Counted from the first letter of the stretch, positions 8,038 through 15,786 are shown. The stretch is DNA of 17,996 nucleotides from CAYVQE01 sp964633205 (GCA_964633205.1 CAZWFN010000131.1:1-17996), one strand, 5' to 3'. Notes: a model not told the origin generated them from the letters alone. A program made the numbers and translations.

Positions 8038-9294
8038 ATGGATGGCCAGAGGCCGAAAGTGCGGATCAAGCGGCTGGCGGTCGCCGCCGCGGTGGCCGTG
8101 GTGATACACCTGCAGCTTCTGCTCACCGGCCTGTTGCCGGCGATGTACCGCTACTGGTCCGAGCTGTTCCCCCGGCCCGAGCTCGAGAAGGAGACCGAGG
8201 TGCGGCTGGTCTCGCTGACCCCGCGCCAGTTCGAGCAGAATCGACAGGCCCCGGCGATGCGGGCCAAGGTCGAGCGGGAGCAGCCCGAGCCGCAGCCCGA
8301 GCCCGAACCCGAACCGGAGGCCGAGCCCGAGCAGGAGGAGATGCCCGAAGGGCAGGTGGTCGACGTGGCGCCCACCGCGGACGACAGCCCGCCCGAGGAC
8401 GCCGAGTTTCTCAGCGAGCACAACACCAAGGTGGAGCGCCAGACGGTCAGCCGCGATCAGCGCCACGACTACCAGGTGGCCCAGCCCAAACCGACCCAGG
8501 CCGACGCCGAGCCCCGGGCCGAGCAGCAGCGCCAGGACCGGCCCGGCGAGAACGAGGTGGCGCTGGTGACCCGCAAGCGCGGCCAGCGCGAGGAGGCCAG
8601 CCAGCGGGGCCGCGCCTTCGAGGTGCCCGACATCAAAAAGCGCGAGGCGCTGGATCTGAATCTCGATCTGGACTTCGGCGAGCTGGCCCGCATGCGCGCC
8701 AGCAACGCGCTGCGCGGCAACGCCGAACGGCTGCGCATCCAGCCCGGCGCGGCCGAGGCCGGCGAGGAGGCCGAGGCCGGCGAAAAGGGCGAGCACGACA
8801 CCAGCGTGGCCATGCTGCCGCGGCCGGTCATGGAAGACAAGGACCTGGTCTCCGGGGCGCCGGCCAACGATCACATCGAGGACGTGCCCAAGGGCGAGGC
8901 CACCCTGCTCAACAGCCGCGAGTTCAAGTACGCCACCTTCTTCAACCGGGTCAAGCGCGGGGTCAGCCAGCACTGGGGGCCGCGGGTCAGCGAGGAGTAC
9001 CGCCGGCGCGACCCCTACGGCAACATCTACGGCGTCGAGGACCGGCGCACCCTGGTCGACGTGGCGCTGGACCCCAAGGGCGAGCTGGTCGGCGTGGACG
9101 TGGTGCGCTCCAGCGGGGTGCGGTTTTTCGACCAGGTGGCGGTGGAGTCCTTCCGCAAGGCCTCGCCCTTTCCCAACCCACCCACGGGCTTGGTCGAGTC
9201 GGACGGCAAGATCCACTTCCAGTTCGGCTTCTACTTCATCATCGGCGAGCGGCCCGGCCTGCGCGCCTTCCGCTTCGAACGCCGGCCCTTCTGA
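8038..9294 (+). CDS. TonB-family energy-transducing protein
   Basis: The 418-aa protein has a basic N-terminus, a single membrane anchor (about 12-34, containing His24 as TonB anchors usually do), a long periplasmic linker and a C-terminal TonB domain. The linker has a Pro-Glu repeat at 81-101, replacing the Pro-Lys and Pro-Glu spacer of classical TonB, followed by a charged, low-complexity region to about residue 290. The C-terminal domain (about 300-418) includes TLVDVALDPKGELVGVDVV and VAVESFRKASPFPNPP, typical of the TonB_C fold. It should couple the proton-motive force to outer-membrane transport, normally with ExbB and ExbD, but neither gene is in the window. At 418 aa it is much longer than typical 240-aa TonB, as is common for the AgmX/TonB-like proteins of myxobacteria, so a role in motility or envelope structure is an alternative. 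ATG 8038 follows GGGA and a strong promoter. Confidence 0.85.
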   Translation: MDGQRPKVRIKRLAVAAAVAVVIHLQLLLTGLLPAMYRYWSELFPRPELEKETEVRLVSLTPRQFEQNRQAPAMRAKVEREQPEPQPEPEPEPEAEPEQEEMPEGQVVDVAPTADDSPPEDAEFLSEHNTKVERQTVSRDQRHDYQVAQPKPTQADAEPRAEQQRQDRPGENEVALVTRKRGQREEASQRGRAFEVPDIKKREALDLNLDLDFGELARMRASNALRGNAERLRIQPGAAEAGEEAEAGEKGEHDTSVAMLPRPVMEDKDLVSGAPANDHIEDVPKGEATLLNSREFKYATFFNRVKRGVSQHWGPRVSEEYRRRDPYGNIYGVEDRRTLVDVALDPKGELVGVDVVRSSGVRFFDQVAVESFRKASPFPNPPTGLVESDGKIHFQFGFYFIIGERPGLRAFRFERRPF

Positions 9295-9322
9295 AGGGTG
9301 TTGCGGGCGGGGGGCGTTGCGG

Positions 9323-10828
9323 CTAGTCGTCGTCCGGGATGCAGACAAGCACCGGATTGCGCGCCGCGCCGACCTCGTCCAGCCGGCCGATGCGGGTGCG
9401 CTGCGGCGCCGCCTTGAGGCGCTCGGGGTCGCGCTGGGCCTCGTCGCTGATGGACTTCATGGCGGCGACGAACTCGTCCAGCGTCTCGCGCGACTCGGTC
9501 TCGGTGGGCTCGATCATCAGCGCGCCCGCGACCACCAGCGGGAAGTAGACCGTGGGCGGATGGAAGCCGTGGTCGATCAGCCGCTTGGCCACGTCCATGG
9601 TGGTGGTGCCGGTCGGCTCCAGGTGGGCGTCGCTGAAGACCACCTCGTGCATGCAGGGCCGGTCGTAGGCCACCCGGTAGACGCCGTCCAGGCCCACCCG
9701 CACGTAGTTGGCGTTGAGCACCGCCATCTCGGTGGCCCGCTTCAACCCGGCCGGGCCCAGCTCGCGGATGTAGGTGTAGGCGCGCACCATGACGCCGAAG
9801 TTGCCGTAGAAGGCCTTGACCCGGCCGATGGATTGCGGCCGGTCGAAGTCCAGCCGGTAGCCATCGCCGTCGCGCTCGACCAGCGGCAGCGGCAGGAAGG
9901 GCTCCAGGTTCTCGGCCACGCCCACCGGCCCGGAGCCCGGCCCGCCGCCGCCGTGGGGCGTGGAGAAGGTCTTGTGCAGGTTGAACTGCATCACGTCGAT
10001 GCCCATGTCGCCTGGCCGCGCGATGCCCAGCAGCGAGTTCAGGTTGGCCCCGTCGCAGTAGACCAGCCCGCCGCCGCCGTGGACGATCTCGGCGATGGCG
10101 GCCATGTGCTCCTCGAACAGCCCCAAGGTGTTGGGGTTGGTCACCATCAGCCCGGCCACCTCCGGGCCCATGGCCTCGGCCACGGCCTCCGGGGTCATGA
10201 TGCCATCCGGGCCCGAGGGGATCTCGCGCACCTGGTAGCCGGTGATCTTGGACGAGGCCGGGTTGGTGCCGTGGGCCGTGTCGGGCACCAGCACGACGCG
10301 CCGCGGATCGCCCTGGGCCTTGTGAAAGGCCCGGATCAGCTTGATGCCGGTCAGCTCGCCCTGGGCGCCGGCGGCCGGTTGCAGCGTCACCCGGGCGAAG
10401 CCCGAGATCTCGGCCAGGTAGGCCGACAGCTCGTGGATCAGCTGCAGCGCGCCCTGGCAGTGGGCGGCCGGGGTGTAGGGGTGCAGCCCGGCGAGGCCGG
10501 GCAGCCGGGCACAGCGCTCGTTGATGCGCGGGTTGTACTTCATGGTGCACGAGCCCAGCGGGTACATGCCGGTGTCGACCCCGTGGTTCCACGAGGACAG
10601 GCGGGTGAAGTGGCGCACCACGGTCGGCTCGTCCACCTCCGGCAGCGCCGGCGGCCGGCTGCGCCGCAGCGGCGCCGGGATGTCGTCGCCGGCGGTGGCC
10701 GTATCGCCGAAGGCCGGCGGCAGGCTGTCGGCGCGGCGGCCCGGCACGCTGCGTTCGCACAGCAGCGGCTCGGCGTGGACCAGACCGCTGCGGCCCGAGG
10801 TCGAGATGGGTTTGTCCCGCTGGCTCAT
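9323..10828 (-). CDS. gcvPB: Glycine dehydrogenase (decarboxylating) subunit 2, P-protein beta half
   Basis: This 501-aa protein is the PLP-binding subunit of the split P-protein, which decarboxylates glycine and passes the aminomethyl group to lipoyl-GcvH. The PLP lysine is in NLHKTFSTPHGGGGPG (Lys286). Other family blocks are WNHGVDTGMYPLGSCTMKYNP (about 80-100), PDTAHGTNPAS (182-192), MVTNPNTLGLFE and VYCDGANLN, and the C-terminal PTVYFPLVV and MIEPTETES. Length agrees with other GcvPB proteins. ATG 10828 overlaps the gcvPA stop in an ATGA arrangement, so the two halves are translationally coupled, as expected for a complex. The 501-aa length includes a C-terminal extension ending PVLVCIPDDD, seen in many split P-proteins. 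It converges on the TonB-family gene with a 28-bp gap. Confidence 0.95.
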   Translation of the reverse strand: MSQRDKPISTSGRSGLVHAEPLLCERSVPGRRADSLPPAFGDTATAGDDIPAPLRRSRPPALPEVDEPTVVRHFTRLSSWNHGVDTGMYPLGSCTMKYNPRINERCARLPGLAGLHPYTPAAHCQGALQLIHELSAYLAEISGFARVTLQPAAGAQGELTGIKLIRAFHKAQGDPRRVVLVPDTAHGTNPASSKITGYQVREIPSGPDGIMTPEAVAEAMGPEVAGLMVTNPNTLGLFEEHMAAIAEIVHGGGGLVYCDGANLNSLLGIARPGDMGIDVMQFNLHKTFSTPHGGGGPGSGPVGVAENLEPFLPLPLVERDGDGYRLDFDRPQSIGRVKAFYGNFGVMVRAYTYIRELGPAGLKRATEMAVLNANYVRVGLDGVYRVAYDRPCMHEVVFSDAHLEPTGTTTMDVAKRLIDHGFHPPTVYFPLVVAGALMIEPTETESRETLDEFVAAMKSISDEAQRDPERLKAAPQRTRIGRLDEVGAARNPVLVCIPDDD

Positions 10829-12168
10829 GACGCCAACCCCGCGACCAGCTGATCCACCTGCTCCAGAGTGGTCAGCTCGTTGACATAGATCAGCAGCTGC
10901 CCGGCGAGCTCGGGGTAGAAGCGCTCCAATGCCAGCCCGCCGAGCACGCCTTCATCTGCCAGCGCGGCCAGCTTGGCCTCCAGGTCGCCGGGCACCCGGA
11001 CCGCGAACTCGTTGAAGGCCGGGGCGGCGCAGGCGCGCTCGATGCCGGCGGCGGCCAGCCGCTCGCGGCAGGCGCGGGCGTTGGCCGCGTTGATGCGCGC
11101 CAGCTCCACGAAGCCCTGCTTGCCCAGCAGCGACATGTGGATGGCGGCCGCCAGGCTGCACAGGCCCTCGTTGGTGCAGATGTTCGACGTCGCCCGGGCG
11201 CGGCGGATGTGCTGCTCGCGGGCGGCCAGGGTGAGCACGTAGCCGGTCTGGCCGGCGGCGTCGCTGGTCTGGCCCACCAGCCGGCCGGGCATCTGCCAGA
11301 CGTGGCGGCGCGAGGCGCCGAACAGGCCCAGGCCCGGACCGCCGAAGTTCAGCCCGGTGCCCAGGCCCATGCCCTCGCCGGTGACGATGTCGGCACCCAG
11401 GGTGCCGGGCGCTTCCAGCAGCCCCAGCGAGACCGGCTCCAGCACCACCGCCAGCAGCAGGGCGCCGGCGGCGTGGGCCTGCTCGGCGATGCGGTCCAGC
11501 GGCTCGATGCAGCCCAGGGCGTTGGGCTGCTGGACGACCACGGCCGCGGTCTGGTCGTCGAGCTGTCCGGCCAGCGCCTCCAGGTCGGTGGTGCCGTCGG
11601 CGCTGAAGCCGATCTCCTGCGGCGCCGGATCGTGCTCGGCCAGGTAGGTGCGGCAGGTGGCGCGGACTTCGGGGTGGACCGAGCGGGCCAGCAGCAGCCG
11701 CGGCTTCTTGCGCTTGATGCGCAGCGCCATCAGCATGGCCTCGGCGGTGGCGCTGGCGCCGTCGTACATCGAGGCGTTGACCACGTCGGTGCCCAGCAGG
11801 CTGGCCATCATGGACTGGTACTCGAAGATCGACTGCAGCGTGCCCTGGCTGACCTCGGCCTGGTACGGGGTGTAGGCGGTGAACAGCTCGCCGCGCAGCA
11901 GCAGCTGATCGACGGCCGCCGGCACGTGGTGGACATAGGCCCCGGCGCCGATGAACAACGCCGCCCGGTCGGTCGAGCCGGTGTTGCGCGCGGCCAGCCC
12001 TCCCAGCAGCTTCTCCAGGCCGGGCTCGGCCAGGGGCGCCGGCAGATCGAGCGCGCGGTCGAGGCGCAGCTTCTCGGGAATGGATGCGAACAGGCCTTCG
12101 ACGCTGTCGACCCCCACCGCCTGGAGCATCCGCCGCACATCTTGGTCGGTGTGGGGGATATAGCGCAT
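10825..12168 (-). CDS. gcvPA: Glycine dehydrogenase (decarboxylating) subunit 1, P-protein alpha half
   Basis: The 447-aa protein is the N-terminal half of the split P-protein and forms the active glycine decarboxylase with GcvPB in the cytoplasm. Family blocks include the start MRYIPHTDQDVRRMLQAVGV, FIGAGAYVHHVPAAVDQLL, AYTPYQAEVSQGTLQSIFEYQ, VNASMYDGASATAEAM, LNFGGPGLGLF, MPGRLVGQTSD and the run TSNICTNEGL. Length matches the usual 440-450 aa. ATG 12168 has GGGGAAG six bases upstream. It lies 19 bases downstream of gcvH and overlaps gcvPB by four bases, so gcvH-gcvPA-gcvPB is one operon. All conserved motifs appear intact. Confidence 0.95.
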   Translation of the reverse strand: MRYIPHTDQDVRRMLQAVGVDSVEGLFASIPEKLRLDRALDLPAPLAEPGLEKLLGGLAARNTGSTDRAALFIGAGAYVHHVPAAVDQLLLRGELFTAYTPYQAEVSQGTLQSIFEYQSMMASLLGTDVVNASMYDGASATAEAMLMALRIKRKKPRLLLARSVHPEVRATCRTYLAEHDPAPQEIGFSADGTTDLEALAGQLDDQTAAVVVQQPNALGCIEPLDRIAEQAHAAGALLLAVVLEPVSLGLLEAPGTLGADIVTGEGMGLGTGLNFGGPGLGLFGASRRHVWQMPGRLVGQTSDAAGQTGYVLTLAAREQHIRRARATSNICTNEGLCSLAAAIHMSLLGKQGFVELARINAANARACRERLAAAGIERACAAPAFNEFAVRVPGDLEAKLAALADEGVLGGLALERFYPELAGQLLIYVNELTTLEQVDQLVAGLAS

Positions 12169-12187
12169 CGCGGCTTCCCCGTCCGGC

Positions 12188-12577
12188 CTACTTCGATTCT
12201 TCCTGGATGTACTGTTGGTAGGCCTCGGCGTCCATCAGGTCGCCGAGCTCGCCGCTGTCGCTCAGCTCGAGCTTGATCATCCAGCCCTCGTCGTAGGGGT
12301 CTTCATTGAGCATCTCGGGGCCGTCGAACAGGGGCTCGTTGATCTCGACCACCTTGCCCCCCACCGGGGTGAAGACCTCGCTGGAGGCCTTGACCGACTC
12401 CACCGCTCCGAAGGCCTCGTCCTTGGCGAAGGTGTCGCCCTCGTCGGGCAGCTCGACGTTGACGATGTCGCCGAGCTCCTCCTGGGCGTAATCGGTGATG
12501 CCGATGGTGGCCAGGCCATCCTCGACGCGAACCCATTCGTGCTCTTTCGAGTACTTCAGATCGGCGGGAACGTTCAT
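12188..12577 (-). CDS. gcvH: Glycine cleavage system H protein
   Basis: The 129-aa protein is the lipoyl carrier that shuttles the aminomethyl intermediate between the P, T and L proteins. It begins with the family signature PADLKYSKEHEWVRVEDG. The lipoylated lysine is Lys63 in FGAVESVKASSEV, and the C-terminal half has NEDPYDEGWMIKLE and QYIQEE. Length is normal for GcvH. ATG 12577 is preceded by a strong GGGAGGAG site; the much longer upstream open frame on this strand is an antisense shadow of the GAF gene. It is the first gene of the gcvH-gcvPA-gcvPB operon and is divergent from the triple-GAF gene. The T protein (gcvT) and the L protein are not nearby and must lie elsewhere. Confidence 0.96.
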   Translation of the reverse strand: MNVPADLKYSKEHEWVRVEDGLATIGITDYAQEELGDIVNVELPDEGDTFAKDEAFGAVESVKASSEVFTPVGGKVVEINEPLFDGPEMLNEDPYDEGWMIKLELSDSGELGDLMDAEAYQQYIQEESK

Positions 12578-12617
12578 GCCCTCTCCTCCCGGTGCGGCGT
12601 GGGTCAACTCGCACAAT

Positions 12618-12645
12618 CGGGCCTTTTTTTCATGGGTTAGGCCCG
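12618..12645 (-). other. Leader hairpin upstream of gcvH
   Basis: CGGGCCT (12618-12624) and AGGCCCG (12639-12645) pair perfectly around a 14-base loop that is A-rich on the gcvH strand. It lies between the predicted transcription start and gcvH, and could affect leader stability or translation. It does not resemble the tandem glycine riboswitch and is followed by no U-run. Confidence 0.35.
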
Positions 12646-12673
12646 GCACTGGCTGGTATGGTATTGCACTGGC
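12646..12673. repeat. Direct repeat flanking the gcvH -10
   Basis: GCACTGGC occurs at 12646-12653 and 12666-12673, 20 bp apart start to start (two helical turns), one copy on each side of the proposed -10. A regulator binding as a tandem dimer could use such a site. Only two copies are seen. Confidence 0.35.
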
Positions 12674-12685
12674 CGGTCTCGTCAA
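12658..12685 (-). promoter_or_regulatory. Promoter of the gcvH-gcvPA-gcvPB operon
   Basis: On the minus strand TTGACG (plus 12680-12685), 16 bp, TACCAT (plus 12658-12663). Transcription would start near 12651 and leave a leader of about 74 bases holding the hairpin at 12618-12645. Confidence 0.45.
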
Positions 12686-12736
12686 GCAAAAAGCGGCCCC
12701 CCGGCCGCGGGCTGCGGCCGCATGAACGGCTACTCC

Positions 12737-12765
12737 TTGCTTTGCGGCCGCCGGCGGCGTAAGGT
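12737..12765 (+). promoter_or_regulatory. Weak candidate promoter of the triple-GAF gene
   Basis: TTGCTT (12737-12742), 17 bp, TAAGGT (12760-12765). The match is poor, but its position would leave a leader of about 50 bases before TTG 12824 and would exclude ATG 12722 as the start. Confidence 0.22.
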
Positions 12766-12823
12766 CTGGGACACGGCGCTGCTGGCGCTGCTGGTTCCAC
12801 CCGGGGGGTGGAGGCCGCGGAAC

Positions 12824-14971
12824 TTGTCTGAAATCATCCGCAGACTGGCCGCCATCAACCAGGCCGCCCGGGCCATGAACGCCGAGCTGGATCCGGACCA
12901 GCTGCTGGACACCATCCTGTCGCAGATCGAGGGCGTGCTGCAGCTGGAGGCCTGCGCCCTGCTGCTGTTCGACGAGGAGGCCGGCACCCTGCGCATCGAG
13001 GCCGCCCGCGGCTACCGGCCCGAGGTGGTCGAGCAGTTTCGGGCGCGGCCGGGCGAGGGCATCAGCGGCCAGGTCTTCATCTCGGGCGAGCCCCTGATCG
13101 TCAACGACGTGACCATCTGGGACGGCTATGTGGAGGGGGTGCGGGGCGCCCGCAGCGAGATGGCCGCGCCGCTGCGGCTGGACGAAGAGGTGATCGGCGT
13201 GCTGGATGCCGAGAGCCGGCGCGCCGACGCCTTCGTCGAGACCGATCTGGACCTGTTCCGCATCTTCGCCAACCAGGCGGCCACCGCCATCCGCAACGCG
13301 CGGTTGGTGCGCAAGCTGGAACGCCGCAGCCAGGCGCTGGAGAAGTCGGTGCAGGAGCTGGCCCTGCTGGGGCGGCTCGGCCGCCAGATGAGCTCCAACC
13401 TGGCGCTGGACTCGCTGCTCGACCAGGTGCTGGGCTTGGCGCACAAGGCGCTGCAGTTCGACCACTGCGCCGTGCTGCTCAAGCGCCCCGGTCCGCGGGG
13501 CGACGCCGAGCTGGTGGTCAGCGCGGCGCTGGGCTACCGCGACGAGGTGCGCGCCGGCATGGTCATCCCGCCCGGCCAGGGCATCACCGGTCGCGTGCTC
13601 AACACCGGCCAGCCGATCCTGGTGCCCGACGTGCGCATCAACGGCCGCTACATCGAGGGCGTGGCCGGCGGGCGCTGCGAGATGGCCGCACCGCTGATCG
13701 CCCGCGACGAGGTGCTCGGGGTGCTGGACGCCGAGTCGCGCCGGCCGCACGCGTTCACCGAGGCCGACCTGCGTCTGTTCGCCACCTTCGCCGCCTGGGC
13801 GGCCCAGGCGCTGCACAACGCCGAGATCTACTCCAACCTGGAGCGCAAGCGGGCCCAGCTCGACCGCCAGCTGGCCGAGATCGACCGGATGAACCGCGAG
13901 CTGCGCGACTACGCCGGGCGCATCGAGCGCACCAACCAGGACCTGCAGCGGCGGGTGCGCGAGCTGGAGACGCTGCAGGAGGCCTCGCGCGCCATCACCG
14001 CCAGCCTGGACCTGGACCAGACCCTGGATTCGATCATCGGCATGACCCGCGAGATCGTCGCATCGTCGAGCTGTGCCATCCGCTTGCTCGACGAGGAGGA
14101 GCTGTGCGCCGCCGAGGCGCCGGCGGGCGGCGAGGCGGGTGGGCCGGCGGCGGACGAGCGGCCGCGCACGCCGGCGCCGCCGGGCACCAAGACCCTGGCG
14201 GTGCCGCTGACCATCGGCCAGCGCATCATCGGTTACTTCGAGCTGGCCTCGCCCGACCAGGCCGCCTTCGGCGCTGACGACCAGCGGGTGCTGCAGGTGC
14301 TGGCCAGCCAGGCGGCCATCGCCATCGAGAACGCGCGGCTGTTCGCCCACACCCAGCAGACCTACTACGAGACCATCCGCTCCTTGGCCCAGGCGCTCGA
14401 GGCCCGCGACGCCTACACCAAGGGCCACTCGGAGCGCGTCACCCGCTACGCGCTGCGCATCGCCGAGCAGCTGGGCATGGATGAACGCCGCCGCAAGGTG
14501 CTGCAGTACGCCGGCATGCTGCACGACATCGGCAAGATCGGCATCGCCGACTCCATCCTGCACAAGGAGCTCGAGCTGACCGACGAGGAGTGGAACACCA
14601 TCCGCTCCCACCCCCTGTTCGGCGACACCATCCTGGAGCCGATCCGCTTTCTGGCCGACGCCCAGCGCATCGTGCTGCACCACCACGAGCGCTACGACGG
14701 CTCCGGCTATCCGGACCGGCTGCGCGCCGACGCCATCCCGCTCGAGGCCCGCATCATCGCGGTGGCCGACGCCTACGACGCCATGACCTCGGACCGGCCC
14801 TACCGCCGGGCCATGACCCACGCCGACGCCACGGCCGAGATCGAGGCCGCGGCCGGCCGCCAGTTCGACCCCCGGGTGGTGGCCGCCTTCCTGGCCACCG
14901 TCGGCCGGGCCGGTGCCGAGCCCGAAGCTGCCCCGCCCCAGGGCCGGGGTGCAATCGAATCCAGTGATTAG
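12824..14971 (+). CDS. Triple-GAF HD-GYP phosphodiesterase (cyclic di-GMP type)
   Basis: The 715-aa protein joins three GAF sensor domains (about 25-165, 195-345 and 395-515, with the third carrying an Ala/Gly/Pro-rich insert) to an HD-GYP domain (about 525-700). HD-GYP enzymes hydrolyse cyclic di-GMP. The catalytic His567-Asp568 in LHDIGKIGI, the HHHERYDGSGYP block and the GYP triplet (628-630) are all intact, so activity is expected. GAF 1 and GAF 2 share EMAAPL and VLDAESRR and look like an internal duplication. A basic coiled-coil-like stretch (about 350-395, LERKRAQLDRQLAEIDRMNREL) links GAF 2 and 3. I chose TTG 12824, with GGAGG (12810-12814) nine bases upstream, over ATG 12722, which has no ribosome site and adds an unusual Arg/Leu-rich 34 residues. 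No membrane segment or receiver domain, so it is a cytoplasmic sensor; ligands unknown. Confidence 0.9.
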   Translation: MSEIIRRLAAINQAARAMNAELDPDQLLDTILSQIEGVLQLEACALLLFDEEAGTLRIEAARGYRPEVVEQFRARPGEGISGQVFISGEPLIVNDVTIWDGYVEGVRGARSEMAAPLRLDEEVIGVLDAESRRADAFVETDLDLFRIFANQAATAIRNARLVRKLERRSQALEKSVQELALLGRLGRQMSSNLALDSLLDQVLGLAHKALQFDHCAVLLKRPGPRGDAELVVSAALGYRDEVRAGMVIPPGQGITGRVLNTGQPILVPDVRINGRYIEGVAGGRCEMAAPLIARDEVLGVLDAESRRPHAFTEADLRLFATFAAWAAQALHNAEIYSNLERKRAQLDRQLAEIDRMNRELRDYAGRIERTNQDLQRRVRELETLQEASRAITASLDLDQTLDSIIGMTREIVASSSCAIRLLDEEELCAAEAPAGGEAGGPAADERPRTPAPPGTKTLAVPLTIGQRIIGYFELASPDQAAFGADDQRVLQVLASQAAIAIENARLFAHTQQTYYETIRSLAQALEARDAYTKGHSERVTRYALRIAEQLGMDERRRKVLQYAGMLHDIGKIGIADSILHKELELTDEEWNTIRSHPLFGDTILEPIRFLADAQRIVLHHHERYDGSGYPDRLRADAIPLEARIIAVADAYDAMTSDRPYRRAMTHADATAEIEAAAGRQFDPRVVAAFLATVGRAGAEPEAAPPQGRGAIESSD

Positions 14972-14980
14972 ACCGAGGTT

Positions 14981-15301
14981 CTACTCCGGCATGTTCTTCA
15001 GCCGGCCCTGCAGCTTGTCGCCGTAGGACTTTTTGATCTGCTCATGCAGCGGGCGCTCGCCGTTCGGCTCGGCTTCTTCCTCGTCGTCCGCCGCGGCGGC
15101 GGTCGCCTCGTCGTCGGCCTGCGCGGCCGCCGCCGGCTCGGCCGCGTCCGGGCCGTCGGCCTGCTGGTGGCGGTAGACGAACCAGTAGTAGGCCACCGCG
15201 CCCAGCAGCATCAGGGCGAAGATGATGGCCGGAGCCGAGCCGCCGCGGCGGCTGCGCCACCGGGCCAGCAGGCTACTTCCAGCGAATGCCGAACACACCA
15301 T
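14981..15301 (-). CDS. Small single-pass membrane protein, acidic/Ala-rich, unknown function
   Basis: The 106-aa protein has a basic segment (LARWRSRRGGS, 11-22), one membrane helix (about 24-43, ending YYWFVYRH), an Ala/Asp/Glu low-complexity stretch (47-80) and a short charged C-terminus (HEQIKKSYGDKLQGRLKNMPE). It is probably an N-in inner-membrane protein with a periplasmic tail, though the Cys3 and Ser-rich start leave other topologies open. ATG 15301 has GGAGG eight bases upstream. The longer alternative at 15334 falls in the proposed -10. It converges on the triple-GAF gene with a nine-base gap. No family is recognised and no function can be given. Confidence 0.6.
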   Translation of the reverse strand: MVCSAFAGSSLLARWRSRRGGSAPAIIFALMLLGAVAYYWFVYRHQQADGPDAAEPAAAAQADDEATAAAADDEEEAEPNGERPLHEQIKKSYGDKLQGRLKNMPE

Positions 15302-15329
15302 GCCAACCACCTCCGCCCCCCGTCCAACC

Positions 15330-15358
15330 AGCATGCCCCGCCGCCCGGACGGCGTCAA
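15330..15358 (-). promoter_or_regulatory. Candidate promoter of the small membrane-protein gene
   Basis: On the minus strand TTGACG (plus 15353-15358), 17 bp, CATGCT (plus 15330-15335). The -10 is weak, but the -35 matches the one used elsewhere in the window and overlaps the vapC stop codon. A small hairpin CGCCG (15339-15343)/CGGCG (15350-15354) lies in the same place and could instead end the vapC transcript. Confidence 0.32.
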
Positions 15359-15783
15359 TCGCGGTAGGCGGCCAGCCCGAGCTGTTCGGCCGCCGTCTGC
15401 TGGCGCCGATCGAAGGACAGGAAATGGACCGGACGCCCCATCAAGCGCTCGGCCTGCAGGGCGCAGGCGATGTGGATAGCGTCGAAGCCGCGCAGAACGT
15501 GCGCGTGCGCCAACTCGCCGGCCCATCTGGCCAGGCGCTCGGATACGTCCAGCAGGACCAAGCGCGCCCAGTCCTCCTCGAAGGCCGCCCGCGAGCGTTC
15601 GATCTGGATCGGGCTCAGCCGGCCCTCACGCCCGAGCCGCGCCAGGGCCGAGCGCAGCTCGGCATAGCCCACCACCGAGCTGATGACGGCCTCGGCCCGC
15701 CCCACCGCCCGGGCCACCGTGGCCGAGCCCTGTTCGCGGACGTAGAGTTTCACCAGTGCGCTGGTGTCGAGATACAGCAACAT
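15355..15783 (-). CDS. vapC: VapC-type PIN-domain ribonuclease toxin
   Basis: The 142-aa protein is a PIN-domain endoribonuclease, the toxin of a type II toxin-antitoxin pair; family members cleave tRNA or rRNA when released from the antitoxin. The acidic metal-binding residues are visible: Asp6 in YLDTSALVKLY, Glu42 in YAELRSAL, Asp101 in RGFDAIHIACAL and Asp125 in FLSFDRR. All are in the family's normal places and the length is typical, so the toxin appears intact. ATG 15783 lies three bases after the antitoxin stop, so it is translated from the same mRNA and the start can depend on antitoxin translation. The specific RNA target cannot be predicted. Confidence 0.93.
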   Translation of the reverse strand: MLLYLDTSALVKLYVREQGSATVARAVGRAEAVISSVVGYAELRSALARLGREGRLSPIQIERSRAAFEEDWARLVLLDVSERLARWAGELAHAHVLRGFDAIHIACALQAERLMGRPVHFLSFDRRQQTAAEQLGLAAYRD

Positions 15784-15786
15784 GGC

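Noticed and set aside
7954..9348. 464-codon minus-strand frame across the TonB-family gene
   Set aside because: It is antisense to a gene with clear membrane anchor, linker and TonB_C domain, and is built of Leu/Gly/Ala-rich low complexity.
9231..10760. Alternative minus-strand frame overlapping gcvPB
   Set aside because: The frame that carries all gcvPB motifs and the PLP lysine is 9323-10828; this one is its shadow.
12578..12651. Glycine riboswitch before gcvH
   Set aside because: The leader is too short and shows only one simple hairpin; the tandem aptamer layout is not visible. A covariance search could still overturn this.
12188..14821. Very long minus-strand open frame across the GAF gene
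   Set aside because: Only its last 129 codons are a real protein (GcvH); the rest is antisense to the triple-GAF/HD-GYP gene and has low-complexity His/Gln/Gly/Val composition.
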